The position numbers and the translations under genes were made by a program. Positions 1 to 7,333 of a stretch of DNA of 13,118 nt are shown one piece after another. The number at the start of each line of letters is the position of its first letter. Position 1 is the stretch's first letter. The notes beneath the pieces were generated by a model that was not told the origin of the DNA, did not search any database, and worked only from the letters and a program-made list of their open reading frames with translations. This stretch comes from Deltaproteobacteria bacterium (GTDB lineage Bacteria > Desulfobacterota > Desulfobacteria > Desulfobacterales > JAFDDL01): the NCBI GenBank assembly GCA_019310865.1, contig JAFDDL010000163.1, positions 1 through 13,118 on the forward strand, written 5' to 3'.

Positions 1-181
1 CGATATCATGAACGAGAATGTAAAAATCTTCTTCTGCAAGGGAGTGGACCACGGCTGCAGGGGTTTCGCAGTCCAGAATGCGCGCCATGGCCTTTTCACC
101 CGACAATCCCAAGACCTCCTGGCGCTGCCGGCGAAGACGCTTGAAAACCGGATTGTCAATATGTGAGGATTTATCCGTCAT
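1..181 (-). CDS. DUF6178-like protein, N-terminal fragment (runs off the window)
   Basis: Only the first 60 codons are present; the 3' part lies beyond the left edge. The reading starts MTDKSSHIDNPVFK and continues with a segment on the pattern GEKAMARILDCETPAAVVHS followed by LAEEDFYILVHDI. From memory this matches the opening of DUF6178 proteins of sulfate-reducing Desulfobacterota, which have a helical start, a 'xILDxxxPAAxVxSLxEEDxYxLxHxI' stretch and no established function. The ATG lies 5 bp after the pckG stop and I see no Shine-Dalgarno before it (the preceding bases are A/T-rich), so translation may depend on coupling to pckG. Co-transcription with rdgB and pckG is inferred from the spacing. 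The family call rests on a short fragment and could be wrong. Confidence 0.55.
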   Translation of the reverse strand, partial: MTDKSSHIDNPVFKRLRRQRQEVLGLSGEKAMARILDCETPAAVVHSLAEEDFYILVHDI

Positions 182-186
182 GTTTT

Positions 187-2169
187 TTATATGGCCAACT
201 GCGCAGGTGTCACCACTGGTCCGTGCACCTTTTTCAGGGCTATCAGCCCGTCGCGCTGCTGTTGGAGAATCTCAAACAAACGACCGGGAATATTCGACTC
301 TTTGCCGTAGGCTTCCATCTGGAGATCGATACGTTTCAGGATATTATCCAAGTAGAGGCTAAACTGCTTGATATAGAGCGATTCGGGATAGTCTTTTTTG
401 ATAATCGTCTGAAAGAGCGAATTTAAATCTTCGTATTTCGGCAGTTCACCGATGGGCGTCTGGATGCCGACCACATCCCCGTGTGACCGACGCTCGAGCC
501 ATGAGAGCCAGACCTTCACATCCCGCTTTTCACCGAGAAGTTTTTTGGAATCGCATACCCGCGCTTCATGGGTTAAAAAATAGTTCAACCCCGCCATTAC
601 CGGCCGTTTGTCCGGAGCAATCTTGTCATTTCCGAAAAATTTAAACTGTGCATCCATGTAATCACCCAATGCACCGGGGATAAATGGCGCATTGGCCCAG
701 GGCGACCGTTTGACGCCCGTTGCACCCACTTCCGTTGCCGTGGCTGCCGATACGATACAGGCACCGATCACAACACCATGATCAGAATCGGTGGTCGCCC
801 AGACCGGTGGCATGGTGTCGCTGTCCCGGCCACTGTAAGTAATGACGTGCGTCTCAACCCCGCCGGCCGATTCCGATTGCGAGGAAAAGTTGGCCAGCGC
901 AGCCGAGGCCACCGTGCATCGGGCATTGGGGTGTGAGATGGGGATCGGTTTGCCGCTTTCATCCAGTTTGCCCCGGAACCACTCCCCCTGAAAATTGAAC
1001 CCGGCTTCCGGCGGCGCTTCTCCATTGCCTGTCCAGTGGGGCACCCCTTTGTCATCGATAAGCACATTGGTCCAGATGACTTCAGTTCCGGGTTTTCGAA
1101 GCAGTGGCATCAATTGGGGGTCGCCCTCCCAGTTTACGTCTTCAACGATCCCAAAGATACCGCACTCGGGATTGACCGAGCAAATGGCGCCGCTTTCATC
1201 AATCCACATCTGGGTGAGATCGTCTCCCACAAAATGATGACCGGCCATTGCAGTGGTGGTTTTTCCGCAACCCGAAGGTGCCGCACCGGCCACCCAGGTC
1301 ACCCGGCCGTTCGGGCCTTCGATACCGGTTATAAACATATGTTCCGCCAAGGTCATTCCCCTGTTTTCGTAGACCGCCTTATCCACGGCAAACCGGTGGT
1401 TTCCCTTTTTCATCAGCAGCGTATTGCCGGCGTAAGTGCAGTTGAAGCTGTAAGTCGTCCGGTGGCTTCGATCCATGAATACCCGTGCGTCGGGTAGATC
1501 CTCGGGCCTGTTTTTTCCCTCGCTGTGAATATTGCTAAAAAAATGACCCGTTTGGTTTACAGCCTCATCAAATCTGGTAAAAGCGTTTCGATACAGTAAC
1601 TCGGCACTGTGAAGGACATAGGTGCTGCTGGAAATCTCCAGCGCCGGGTTGGATACCGGTGAGCCCAGCGGACCCCGAATATAAAAACCGACAATCATGG
1701 TTTTTCCGCGCATGATTCCCACCATTTTAGTCCGAACCTCCGCCAGGGCCATATCCCGTTTCAGCCCTTTGGCCAAACTGCTGATATTCTCCCCTTCGTT
1801 GATGATGTAATAGGTCCGGTCAACAATGCGCCCCTGCTCTTCCTTCAGGTCATAATGGATCGTGTGGTTCTCCATGGGCAGGGTGTTTTCTTCTCCCTTT
1901 TCCAGGGAAAGCGAACGGATAAACGCCCGGTCATTTTCCGATCCTGTGTTGACAAAAACAAAATCTGGATCACACAGGACGATTGCGTTTGCAATCTTGA
2001 GCAGAGCGTCAGGAGTCTGGATTTGGTGAATTTTAGATAGATTCGCGTCATCCATTTTTCCTTCAAAAACAGCTGCCGCCCCGTCGGGGGTGGTTACCGC
2101 ACCGATTTCAGATACGATATCGATACCTTTTTCCAATACCAACCGGTAATCTTCCTGCTTTGATGTCAT
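187..2169 (-). CDS. pckG: Phosphoenolpyruvate carboxykinase (GTP-type), divergent
   Basis: 660 aa, cytosolic. The family interconverts oxaloacetate + GTP with phosphoenolpyruvate + GDP + CO2, the entry step of gluconeogenesis or, in reverse, an anaplerotic step. Visible landmarks: RGKTMIVGFYIRGP (154-167), matching the family's 'RGRTMYVxPFxxGP'; a glycine-rich YAGNTLLMKKGN (246-257); the kinase-1a P-loop PSGCGKTT (298-305) with the family's characteristic Cys at 301; metal-site VGDD (314-317); NPECGIFG (334-341); HPNAR (413-417); and TPIG (571-574). It is somewhat longer than the roughly 600-620 aa of textbook members. The usual nucleotide motif FGGRRP reads YSGRDSD (445-451) and PGFGEN is not recognisable, so nucleotide preference is less certain than family membership. 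The ATG follows an AAGGAG ribosome site with 8 nt spacing; that site overlaps the rdgB stop codon 12 bp upstream. Second gene of the rdgB-pckG-DUF6178 operon. Confidence 0.88.
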   Translation of the reverse strand: MTSKQEDYRLVLEKGIDIVSEIGAVTTPDGAAAVFEGKMDDANLSKIHQIQTPDALLKIANAIVLCDPDFVFVNTGSENDRAFIRSLSLEKGEENTLPMENHTIHYDLKEEQGRIVDRTYYIINEGENISSLAKGLKRDMALAEVRTKMVGIMRGKTMIVGFYIRGPLGSPVSNPALEISSSTYVLHSAELLYRNAFTRFDEAVNQTGHFFSNIHSEGKNRPEDLPDARVFMDRSHRTTYSFNCTYAGNTLLMKKGNHRFAVDKAVYENRGMTLAEHMFITGIEGPNGRVTWVAGAAPSGCGKTTTAMAGHHFVGDDLTQMWIDESGAICSVNPECGIFGIVEDVNWEGDPQLMPLLRKPGTEVIWTNVLIDDKGVPHWTGNGEAPPEAGFNFQGEWFRGKLDESGKPIPISHPNARCTVASAALANFSSQSESAGGVETHVITYSGRDSDTMPPVWATTDSDHGVVIGACIVSAATATEVGATGVKRSPWANAPFIPGALGDYMDAQFKFFGNDKIAPDKRPVMAGLNYFLTHEARVCDSKKLLGEKRDVKVWLSWLERRSHGDVVGIQTPIGELPKYEDLNSLFQTIIKKDYPESLYIKQFSLYLDNILKRIDLQMEAYGKESNIPGRLFEILQQQRDGLIALKKVHGPVVTPAQLAI

Positions 2170-2181
2170 GCAAGCATCTCC

Positions 2182-2844
2182 TTATGATTTCGTTTGACCA
2201 CCCATGCATCCCTGTTTCGGCAATCCGGGCAGGTGACGTCGTATCCAGATCAGTACCTTATCAAATTCCGATGCGATCTCTCCAAGCGCCTTTCCCCGAT
2301 GGCTGACGCTGTTTTTTTCCTCCCGACTGAGCCGGGCAAAGGTTCGTTGAAATGGCGGGTAATAAAAAATGGGATCATAGCCAAATCCACCATCTCCGTC
2401 TGGAATCTCGGCAATCAACCCATCACACCTCGATTCGTATGTCAGGGCCTGACCCGTAGGAACAGCAATGGAAATGACGCACTGAAAAGCAGCCTTGCGA
2501 TTTTGTTTCCCTTTCATCTCGACCAGCAATTTCTCATACCGCTGCTTATCGGTGAGCTGTTCACCGCCGTACCGGGCGGAAAGAACCCCCGGACGACCGG
2601 CCAGGGCGTCAACCATCAAGCCCGAATCATCCGCCAAGGCCGGCGCACCCAGCACTCGGGAAACGAATCCGGCCTTTTTGTATGCATTTTGCTCAAAGGT
2701 CGTGCCATCTTCCACCACTTCGGGAATCGGGCCGAAATCGTCCAGGCATTGAATCAGAACCGGAAAGTTTTTCAGTAATTCCTTTATTTCGACTATCTTA
2801 CCTTTATTACGGGTTGCAATGACAAGGGGCATTTGTCTATCCAT
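2182..2844 (-). CDS. rdgB: XTP/dITP diphosphatase (RdgB/HAM1 family)
   Basis: 220 aa, cytosolic. It hydrolyses non-canonical purine nucleoside triphosphates (dITP, ITP, XTP) to monophosphate and pyrophosphate, keeping deaminated bases out of DNA and RNA. Family motifs are all present and in order: TRNKGK (11-16) near the N-terminus, EDGTTFEQNA (45-54), catalytic/metal-binding ADDSGL (71-76), GRPGVLSARYGG (83-94), GFGYDPIF (153-160) and the substrate-binding SHRGKAL (181-187). Length is slightly above the usual ~200 aa because of a C-terminal tail from about residue 204. ATG at 2844 is chosen over the in-frame ATG at 2832 because GGAG lies 8 nt upstream of it. First gene of the minus-strand operon, divergent from recN; both neighbours act in genome upkeep, which fits a shared control region. 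Confidence 0.95.
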   Translation of the reverse strand: MDRQMPLVIATRNKGKIVEIKELLKNFPVLIQCLDDFGPIPEVVEDGTTFEQNAYKKAGFVSRVLGAPALADDSGLMVDALAGRPGVLSARYGGEQLTDKQRYEKLLVEMKGKQNRKAAFQCVISIAVPTGQALTYESRCDGLIAEIPDGDGGFGYDPIFYYPPFQRTFARLSREEKNSVSHRGKALGEIASEFDKVLIWIRRHLPGLPKQGCMGGQTKS

Positions 2845-2899
2845 TAAACTGACTCCAAACCGAAATGGGTATATATCAACACTGTTACACGGAATTGCC

Positions 2900-2928
2900 C
2901 GTATAATTCAAGGCTTTTTATTTGTAAA
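2900..2928 (-). promoter_or_regulatory. Predicted sigma-70 promoter for rdgB-pckG operon
   Basis: On the minus strand, TTTACA (plus coordinates 2923-2928) and TATACG (2900-2905) are separated by exactly 17 nt. This places a transcription start around 2893 and a leader of about 50 nt before the rdgB ATG. The -35 element lies inside the left arm of the 2922-2955 inverted repeat. Motif match only; A/T-rich intergenic DNA produces such matches by chance. Confidence 0.4.
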
Positions 2929-2955
2929 GCCTTTTCGCAAAATCCCGCTTTACAA
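2922..2955. repeat. 9-bp inverted repeat between divergent promoters (candidate operator)
   Basis: TTGTAAAGC (2922-2930) and GCTTTACAA (2947-2955) are perfect reverse complements with a 16-bp spacer. Each arm contains TTTACA, the proposed -35 of one of the two divergent promoters. The arms may therefore simply be back-to-back -35 elements, or half-sites for one regulator controlling both directions. The left arm also overlaps a second 7-bp inverted repeat, AGGCTTT (2911-2917) with AAAGCCT (2926-2932). I do not recognise the site as LexA, Fur or any other named operator. Confidence 0.5.
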
Positions 2956-2977
2956 GTCCCTAATATTGTGCCATAAA
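2949..2977 (+). promoter_or_regulatory. Predicted sigma-70 promoter for recN
   Basis: TTTACA (2949-2954), a 17-nt spacer and CATAAA (2972-2977, 4 of 6 consensus positions) point toward recN. The expected transcription start is near 2984, giving a leader of about 60 nt. It mirrors the rdgB promoter across the inverted repeat. I saw no CTGT-N8-ACAG type LexA box nearby, although recN is SOS-controlled in many bacteria. Confidence 0.35.
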
Positions 2978-3043
2978 TACGCCGTCAGCATTTGACAGTC
3001 ATCCGGCCGCATCGGTTTTCCGCAAAATCCTGACAACATAATC

Positions 3044-4741
3044 ATGCTTCAAGAACTTTCCATTCGAAATTTTGCCATTATTGACGATCTAAGCGTTTCG
3101 TTTACCGGTGGCCTAACGGTAATGACCGGTGAAACCGGAGCGGGCAAATCGATCATTATCAATGCCGTCACCCTTCTTTTGGGCCGCCGAGCCACGGCAA
3201 AGCTCATTCGAACCGGAGCCCAAGCAGCTGAGCTGGAAGCTTTATTCGCCATATCACCGAATGGGCCCATTTCCGATGCAATGGTTGCCAATGGGCTGGC
3301 GCCCGACGAGCGCCTGCTCATTCGACGCGTTATCTCCAGGCAGCAAAGCCACCGCATCTACATAAACGGGCGGCTGGCCACCATCCAAATGCTCAGCCAA
3401 ATAACCGAAAATCTGGCCAGCATTGCCGGCCAGCATGCACACCAGAGCCTGTTGAAATCGGATCACCACCTGCTGGTTTTAGACCGGTTCGGCGGCCTGA
3501 TGCCCCTGCGTCATCAAATACAGTCGTATTATCATGAAATGCTGCCGCTTATCGACAAACTCAAGTCTCTGGAATCGATCCGTGCAAATCAAGCGGCGCA
3601 AATGGAACTGTTGTTCTTTCAAAAAAATGAGATTCAATCTGCTGCTGTCAGTCCGGGAGAGGACGAATCCCTGAACCAGGAGCGTGTGCGGTTAAAAAAT
3701 GCGGCCTTGCTCGTTCAGACCACCCACGAATGCTTAGACACACTCTACCGCGACCCGGGAGCCGCCGGCGAGCAAATCTCATCGGCTCAAAAAGCCATTG
3801 AAAAAATGTCTTCACTTGACCCGGCGCTGACCGATACCCGTAACCAATTGGCTGAGCTATCCTACCAGATCGAGGATGTGGTGCAAAATCTCCAAAGCTA
3901 TTTGAACCAAATCGAACTGGATGACCGTCGTCTGGAGGCGGTGGAATCACGACTGGATACACTCAACAAGCTCAAACGCAAATACGGCGAAAGCCTGGTT
4001 GATGTCATGGCACATCTTGAAACCATTGAGCGCAAGCTGACCGGTCATGAAACCATCGACACGCAAATAACCGAAACAACGGCCGGTCTTTCGAGGAAAA
4101 AAACCGCCCTGGCAAAACTCGCCCGGGAATTGTCACAAAAACGATTGAAAGCAGCCCGGCATTTATCCCGGAAAGTGGTAACAGAGCTATCGACGCTTAG
4201 CATGCCAAATACAAAATTCGAGGTTGAGCTAAACCAAATTGAAGCCAAGCCGGATACAGACCCGAGTTTGATTCTCAACGGTATGGTGATCCACGAAACC
4301 GGAATTGACCAGGCGGGCTTCATGATTGCACCCAATGCGGGTGAGACGCTAAAGCCCCTGGCCGGCATCGCTTCGGGGGGGGAATTATCCCGCGTGGTGT
4401 TGGCGTTGAAAGCCATTTTGGCCGACAAGGACGCCATCGAATCCATCGTTTTCGACGAAGTCGATGTCGGAATTGGTGGCAGTGTGGCTGAAATGGTCGG
4501 CGATAAGCTGTCGGGACTCTCCAGACATCACCAGATTATCTGTATTACGCATCTTCCCCAGATTGCCAAATTTGGGGACCACCATTATCGAATATCCAAA
4601 TATGTAAAAAACGGCAGAACGTTTACACAAATCAACGCCATCCTTGCCGAAGACCGTGTGCAGGAAATCGCCAGAATGCTCGGTGGAATGAACATCACCC
4701 AAACATCTCTGGAACATGCCCGGGAACTTCTGAGCCGTTAA
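3044..4741 (+). CDS. recN: DNA repair protein RecN
   Basis: 565 aa, an SMC-like ATPase that helps repair double-strand breaks by recombination. The N-terminal half-domain begins with the canonical MLQELSIRNFAIIDDL and carries Walker A GETGAGKS (29-36). The middle (about 155-390) is charged and helical, fitting the coiled-coil arm, with a Q/E-rich stretch and a conserved-looking LNKLKRKYGE. The C-terminal half-domain has the ABC signature ASGGELSRV (443-451) and Walker B IVFDEVDVG (468-476), then an ITHLPQIAKFGDHHYRI switch region. Length is normal for the family (~550-560). The start is fixed by the conserved N-terminus; there is no convincing Shine-Dalgarno before it. A run of eight G encodes part of the ABC signature. 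It is divergent from rdgB. I see no factor-independent terminator directly after the stop. Confidence 0.96.
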   Translation: MLQELSIRNFAIIDDLSVSFTGGLTVMTGETGAGKSIIINAVTLLLGRRATAKLIRTGAQAAELEALFAISPNGPISDAMVANGLAPDERLLIRRVISRQQSHRIYINGRLATIQMLSQITENLASIAGQHAHQSLLKSDHHLLVLDRFGGLMPLRHQIQSYYHEMLPLIDKLKSLESIRANQAAQMELLFFQKNEIQSAAVSPGEDESLNQERVRLKNAALLVQTTHECLDTLYRDPGAAGEQISSAQKAIEKMSSLDPALTDTRNQLAELSYQIEDVVQNLQSYLNQIELDDRRLEAVESRLDTLNKLKRKYGESLVDVMAHLETIERKLTGHETIDTQITETTAGLSRKKTALAKLARELSQKRLKAARHLSRKVVTELSTLSMPNTKFEVELNQIEAKPDTDPSLILNGMVIHETGIDQAGFMIAPNAGETLKPLAGIASGGELSRVVLALKAILADKDAIESIVFDEVDVGIGGSVAEMVGDKLSGLSRHHQIICITHLPQIAKFGDHHYRISKYVKNGRTFTQINAILAEDRVQEIARMLGGMNITQTSLEHARELLSR

Positions 4742-4837
4742 TTTCCAAATTTTTTGAGATAGCACTCTCGGTACCATAAGGGTTCGCACATAAATAAATT
4801 CACAATTTTAGATGTTGAGGCGCCCACATGGAAAGGC

Positions 4838-4982
4838 ACGAAAATTAAAGAATATCAGGATATTCTGTATTTTCGTAACGCCGCCAGGTGGAATGCATCG
4901 GCGTATAAAATGTGAAGTTATTTATGCGCGAGCCCTAAATCCGCCTGAGGCGAACAGCCAGCCAAAGGTGGGCGAGCCTTGG
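4838..4982 (+). promoter_or_regulatory. Candidate structured RNA leader (tandem hairpins) upstream of histidine kinase
   Basis: The 271-bp gap between recN and the kinase contains a series of stems. (A) ACGAAAAT (4838-4845) pairs with ATTTTCGT (4869-4876), enclosing GAATATC/GATATTC (4850-4856/4859-4865). (B) GCGTATAAA (4901-4909) pairs with TTTATGCGC (4921-4929), 9 bp with one G-U and an 11-nt loop. (C) CGCC-TGA-GGCG lies at 4942-4952. (D) CCAAAGG/CCTTGG lies at 4962-4982 with one bulged A. An alternative CGCCG/CGGCG stem (4879-4883/4899-4903) would compete with B. I could not match it to any riboswitch class I know (GEMM, cobalamin, TPP, ZTP, SAM). It has no T-run, so it is not a plain intrinsic terminator. 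It could also be a dispersed palindromic repeat. Confidence 0.35.
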
Positions 4983-5002
4983 ACCCATATTGTGCACACA
5001 AC

Positions 5003-5008
5003 AGGAGG
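5003..5008 (+). promoter_or_regulatory. Shine-Dalgarno AGGAGG that fixes the kinase start
   Basis: AGGAGG lies 4 nt before ATG 5013 and 10 nt before the in-frame ATG 5019. Either is plausible, and both give the same protein within two residues. The open frame continues upstream to 4812, but that stretch coincides with the hairpin region and translates to sequence with no membrane or domain character, so I treat it as untranslated. Confidence 0.7.
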
Positions 5009-5012
5009 CGGC

Positions 5013-7208
5013 ATGGACATGATTTACTGCATACCACCCGTATTAACGCTAACCAGTCTAGTCGCACTCGGGGTGTTGTCAATACGGCGCAAATCAAATT
5101 CTCTCTCCAACCGACTGTTTCTCATTTTATGTCTATTGGGCATGTTCCTTTATGCTGACATTCTCTTCGCGTTCATTGCCACATCCAGAACCGTTGCATT
5201 ATGGGTCAGCCGGATCGATCATATATTCATCGTTTTCCTTCCAGCCCTGTACATTCATTTTTTTCAGGAATTATTGGGTCTAACCCGGCGCTCTTGGGCA
5301 GTGATCGGTTCATATTCGTATTGCGGGATACTGGCGTTATTCGCACCAACACCCTATTTCATTGCCGACATGGCGACACATTCATTCGGATATTTTGCTT
5401 TGGCCGGCCCGCTTTATCCGCTATTTGGTATCATCGGCACCGGTGCGACCCTCTATGCATTGATCGTTGTGTCCCGGGCCATTGGGCAGGAATCTAGCCC
5501 CATTCGAAAAAACCGTCTCCGATATATCCTGTTTGGTTTCGGTATATTGGGTCTGTTTAATGGCCTTAATTTTCTTCCCATACATGGTATCTCTATCTAT
5601 CCACCCGGTAATTTTGGTTTTATTCCCCTTTCGATTTTTGCCATTGGCCTGTTTAAACACGACTTGCTCGACATGGGACTGCTCATTAAGCGAAGCCTGG
5701 TATATTCCATTATCACCGCGATTTTGACGGGAATATATGCGTTCATCATCACGGCTGCAAACACGTTGGCCAGCGAAGTTGTCCCCATGAACTCCGTGCT
5801 TTTTACGGTCGGGTTTTTTCTGGTGATTGCGTTCATTTTCGGCCCCCTGAAATCCGGAACCCAGCGGATCATCGACAGACTGTTTGATAAGAACAAATAC
5901 GATTACCAGGACACGTTAAAACGGGTGTCGCGCAAGATCCTGTCTATATTGGATGTGCATGCAATCGGTAATCAGCTACAGGAAACCATTCACCATGCCA
6001 TGAAGATCGACCGGTGCCTTTTGTTTTTAAATCCGAAAACCGACCCCAAGGCAACCGCTTTTAATTTGGCGCCGAATCAATCCTTTCCCGTCAAATCCAA
6101 TCTGCAAGACCATGGCGCATTGGTTCGATACTTGACCGCCAACCACCGCCCGGTCATCCGGGGTGATCGAAAAATGCTGCTGGGGCAACGCTCAGAAAAG
6201 CTCAACCAGGATGTTTTAACCGAAATGATCGCCGAAGCGGCTGTTGTTGCTCTACCGATGATATTTCAAAACCATTTAAACGGGTACATGCTGTTGGGAG
6301 AAAAACTTTCCGGAGATGGTTATACGAAAGACGATCTGGATTTACTGGAAACCTTAAGCGCCCAAAGCGCCCTTGCCATTGAAAATGCCAAATCTTATCA
6401 GAAAATCGAATCGCTAAATGCGCATCTGGAGCGCAAAGTTTCAGACAGAACACAGGCGTTAAGCGCCGCCCTCGACGAAAAAGTAAAGACCCAGGAACAG
6501 CTCATTCGATCGGAAAGCCTGGCGGCCATTGGCCAACTTGTCGCCGGGGTCGCCCATGAACTGAACAATCCGCTCACCAGCGCCATCAGCCTGCTTCAAA
6601 CGGCCATGGAGGACCTGGCGGAAACAATTCCCGGGCACCCATTGGATACGGATATCACGGAAGATTTGAGCTTTGTAGAAAAGGAACTGAAACGGGCAAA
6701 GGAAATTGTCCGCAGCCTTCTGTCATTATCCCGGCAAACACCGGCACACACGGAACAGGTGGATCTAAACGATGTGATAAGAGATGCGCATCGCATTTTA
6801 AAAAATCAACATTGGAACGTAAGTATTCGAATTGAAGAACATTTTAATCGCAACATGCCAACAATTAAAGGCAATTTCGCAACACTGGGTCAAGTCGTGT
6901 TGAATATTATTAAAAACGCACTCCAGGCGGTGGAAACCCGAAACGGACGAATCCGACTATCGAGTCGATTTGACATACAGGCCCAACAGGTTGTTTTCGA
7001 ATGCGAGGATAACGGGGCCGGCATCTCCCCGTCGCATCTGAAAGATATTTTCAAACCCTTTTTCACCACCAAGGAGGTCGGAAAGGGGACAGGACTCGGT
7101 TTATACATCTGCCACGAAATTGTCAGAAAACATGGCGGCAACATCAGCGTTGAGAGCAAGGTGGAAAAGGGATCAAAGTTTACAATTCGAATTCCGGCCG
7201 GAAGCTGA
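5013..7208 (+). CDS. Membrane histidine kinase: N-terminal 7TM region, GAF, HisKA, HATPase
   Basis: 731 aa. Residues 1-280 form about eight hydrophobic stretches (near 8-23, 34-57, 70-83, 97-113, 127-152, 170-188, 201-213, 228-250, 262-278), fitting a 7TM-type sensor plus an extra helix. The linker RIIDRLFDKNKYDYQDTL (285-302) is typical of this architecture. A GAF domain follows (about 305-458), then a coiled-coil with LERKVSDRTQAL (472-483). HisKA has the phospho-acceptor His515 in AHELNNPLTS. HATPase_c has an N-box NIIKNALQA, DNGAG (666-670), a FKPFFTTKEVGKGTGLGL stretch (G2 at 690-697) and an intact C-terminus. It should autophosphorylate in response to a membrane or intracellular signal, which cannot be read from sequence. 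No response regulator is adjacent, so its partner lies elsewhere. It resembles PrsK-type kinases in layout, but no exosortase/PEP-CTERM genes are in view. Confidence 0.9.
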   Translation: MDMIYCIPPVLTLTSLVALGVLSIRRKSNSLSNRLFLILCLLGMFLYADILFAFIATSRTVALWVSRIDHIFIVFLPALYIHFFQELLGLTRRSWAVIGSYSYCGILALFAPTPYFIADMATHSFGYFALAGPLYPLFGIIGTGATLYALIVVSRAIGQESSPIRKNRLRYILFGFGILGLFNGLNFLPIHGISIYPPGNFGFIPLSIFAIGLFKHDLLDMGLLIKRSLVYSIITAILTGIYAFIITAANTLASEVVPMNSVLFTVGFFLVIAFIFGPLKSGTQRIIDRLFDKNKYDYQDTLKRVSRKILSILDVHAIGNQLQETIHHAMKIDRCLLFLNPKTDPKATAFNLAPNQSFPVKSNLQDHGALVRYLTANHRPVIRGDRKMLLGQRSEKLNQDVLTEMIAEAAVVALPMIFQNHLNGYMLLGEKLSGDGYTKDDLDLLETLSAQSALAIENAKSYQKIESLNAHLERKVSDRTQALSAALDEKVKTQEQLIRSESLAAIGQLVAGVAHELNNPLTSAISLLQTAMEDLAETIPGHPLDTDITEDLSFVEKELKRAKEIVRSLLSLSRQTPAHTEQVDLNDVIRDAHRILKNQHWNVSIRIEEHFNRNMPTIKGNFATLGQVVLNIIKNALQAVETRNGRIRLSSRFDIQAQQVVFECEDNGAGISPSHLKDIFKPFFTTKEVGKGTGLGLYICHEIVRKHGGNISVESKVEKGSKFTIRIPAGS

Positions 7209-7333
7209 CAATAAACGACACGCGTCCCGTAACTTCACATGCATTCGCTGCTTTTGCACATCCCCCATTCACATCATGCGATTGATATGATAAAAGGAAG
7301 GTTTGGATGATTCATTCGCATGGTTTTTTATCC

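Noticed and set aside
2194..2778. 194-codon plus-strand ORF opposite rdgB
   Set aside because: It is a shadow of the well-supported rdgB gene, with no ribosome site and no recognisable protein pattern.
4940..4960. ZTP (pfl) riboswitch words CCGCCTG and GGCGAACA in the kinase leader
   Set aside because: The words occur in the wrong order and spacing, without the conserved GGGTCGTG and pseudoknot elements, and the downstream gene is not purine related.
4812..5012. N-terminal extension of the 7TM kinase by 67 codons, starting at ATG 4812
   Set aside because: The stretch has no domain or membrane character, coincides with strong hairpins, and a perfect AGGAGG lies right before ATG 5013 where hydrophobic sequence begins.
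7280..7300. Fur-box-like sequence GATTGATATGATAAAAGG upstream of fmdB and fur-feoA
   Set aside because: Only partial GATAAT-like hexamers and no palindromic 7-1-7 arrangement. Autoregulation would be attractive, but the site does not meet the consensus.
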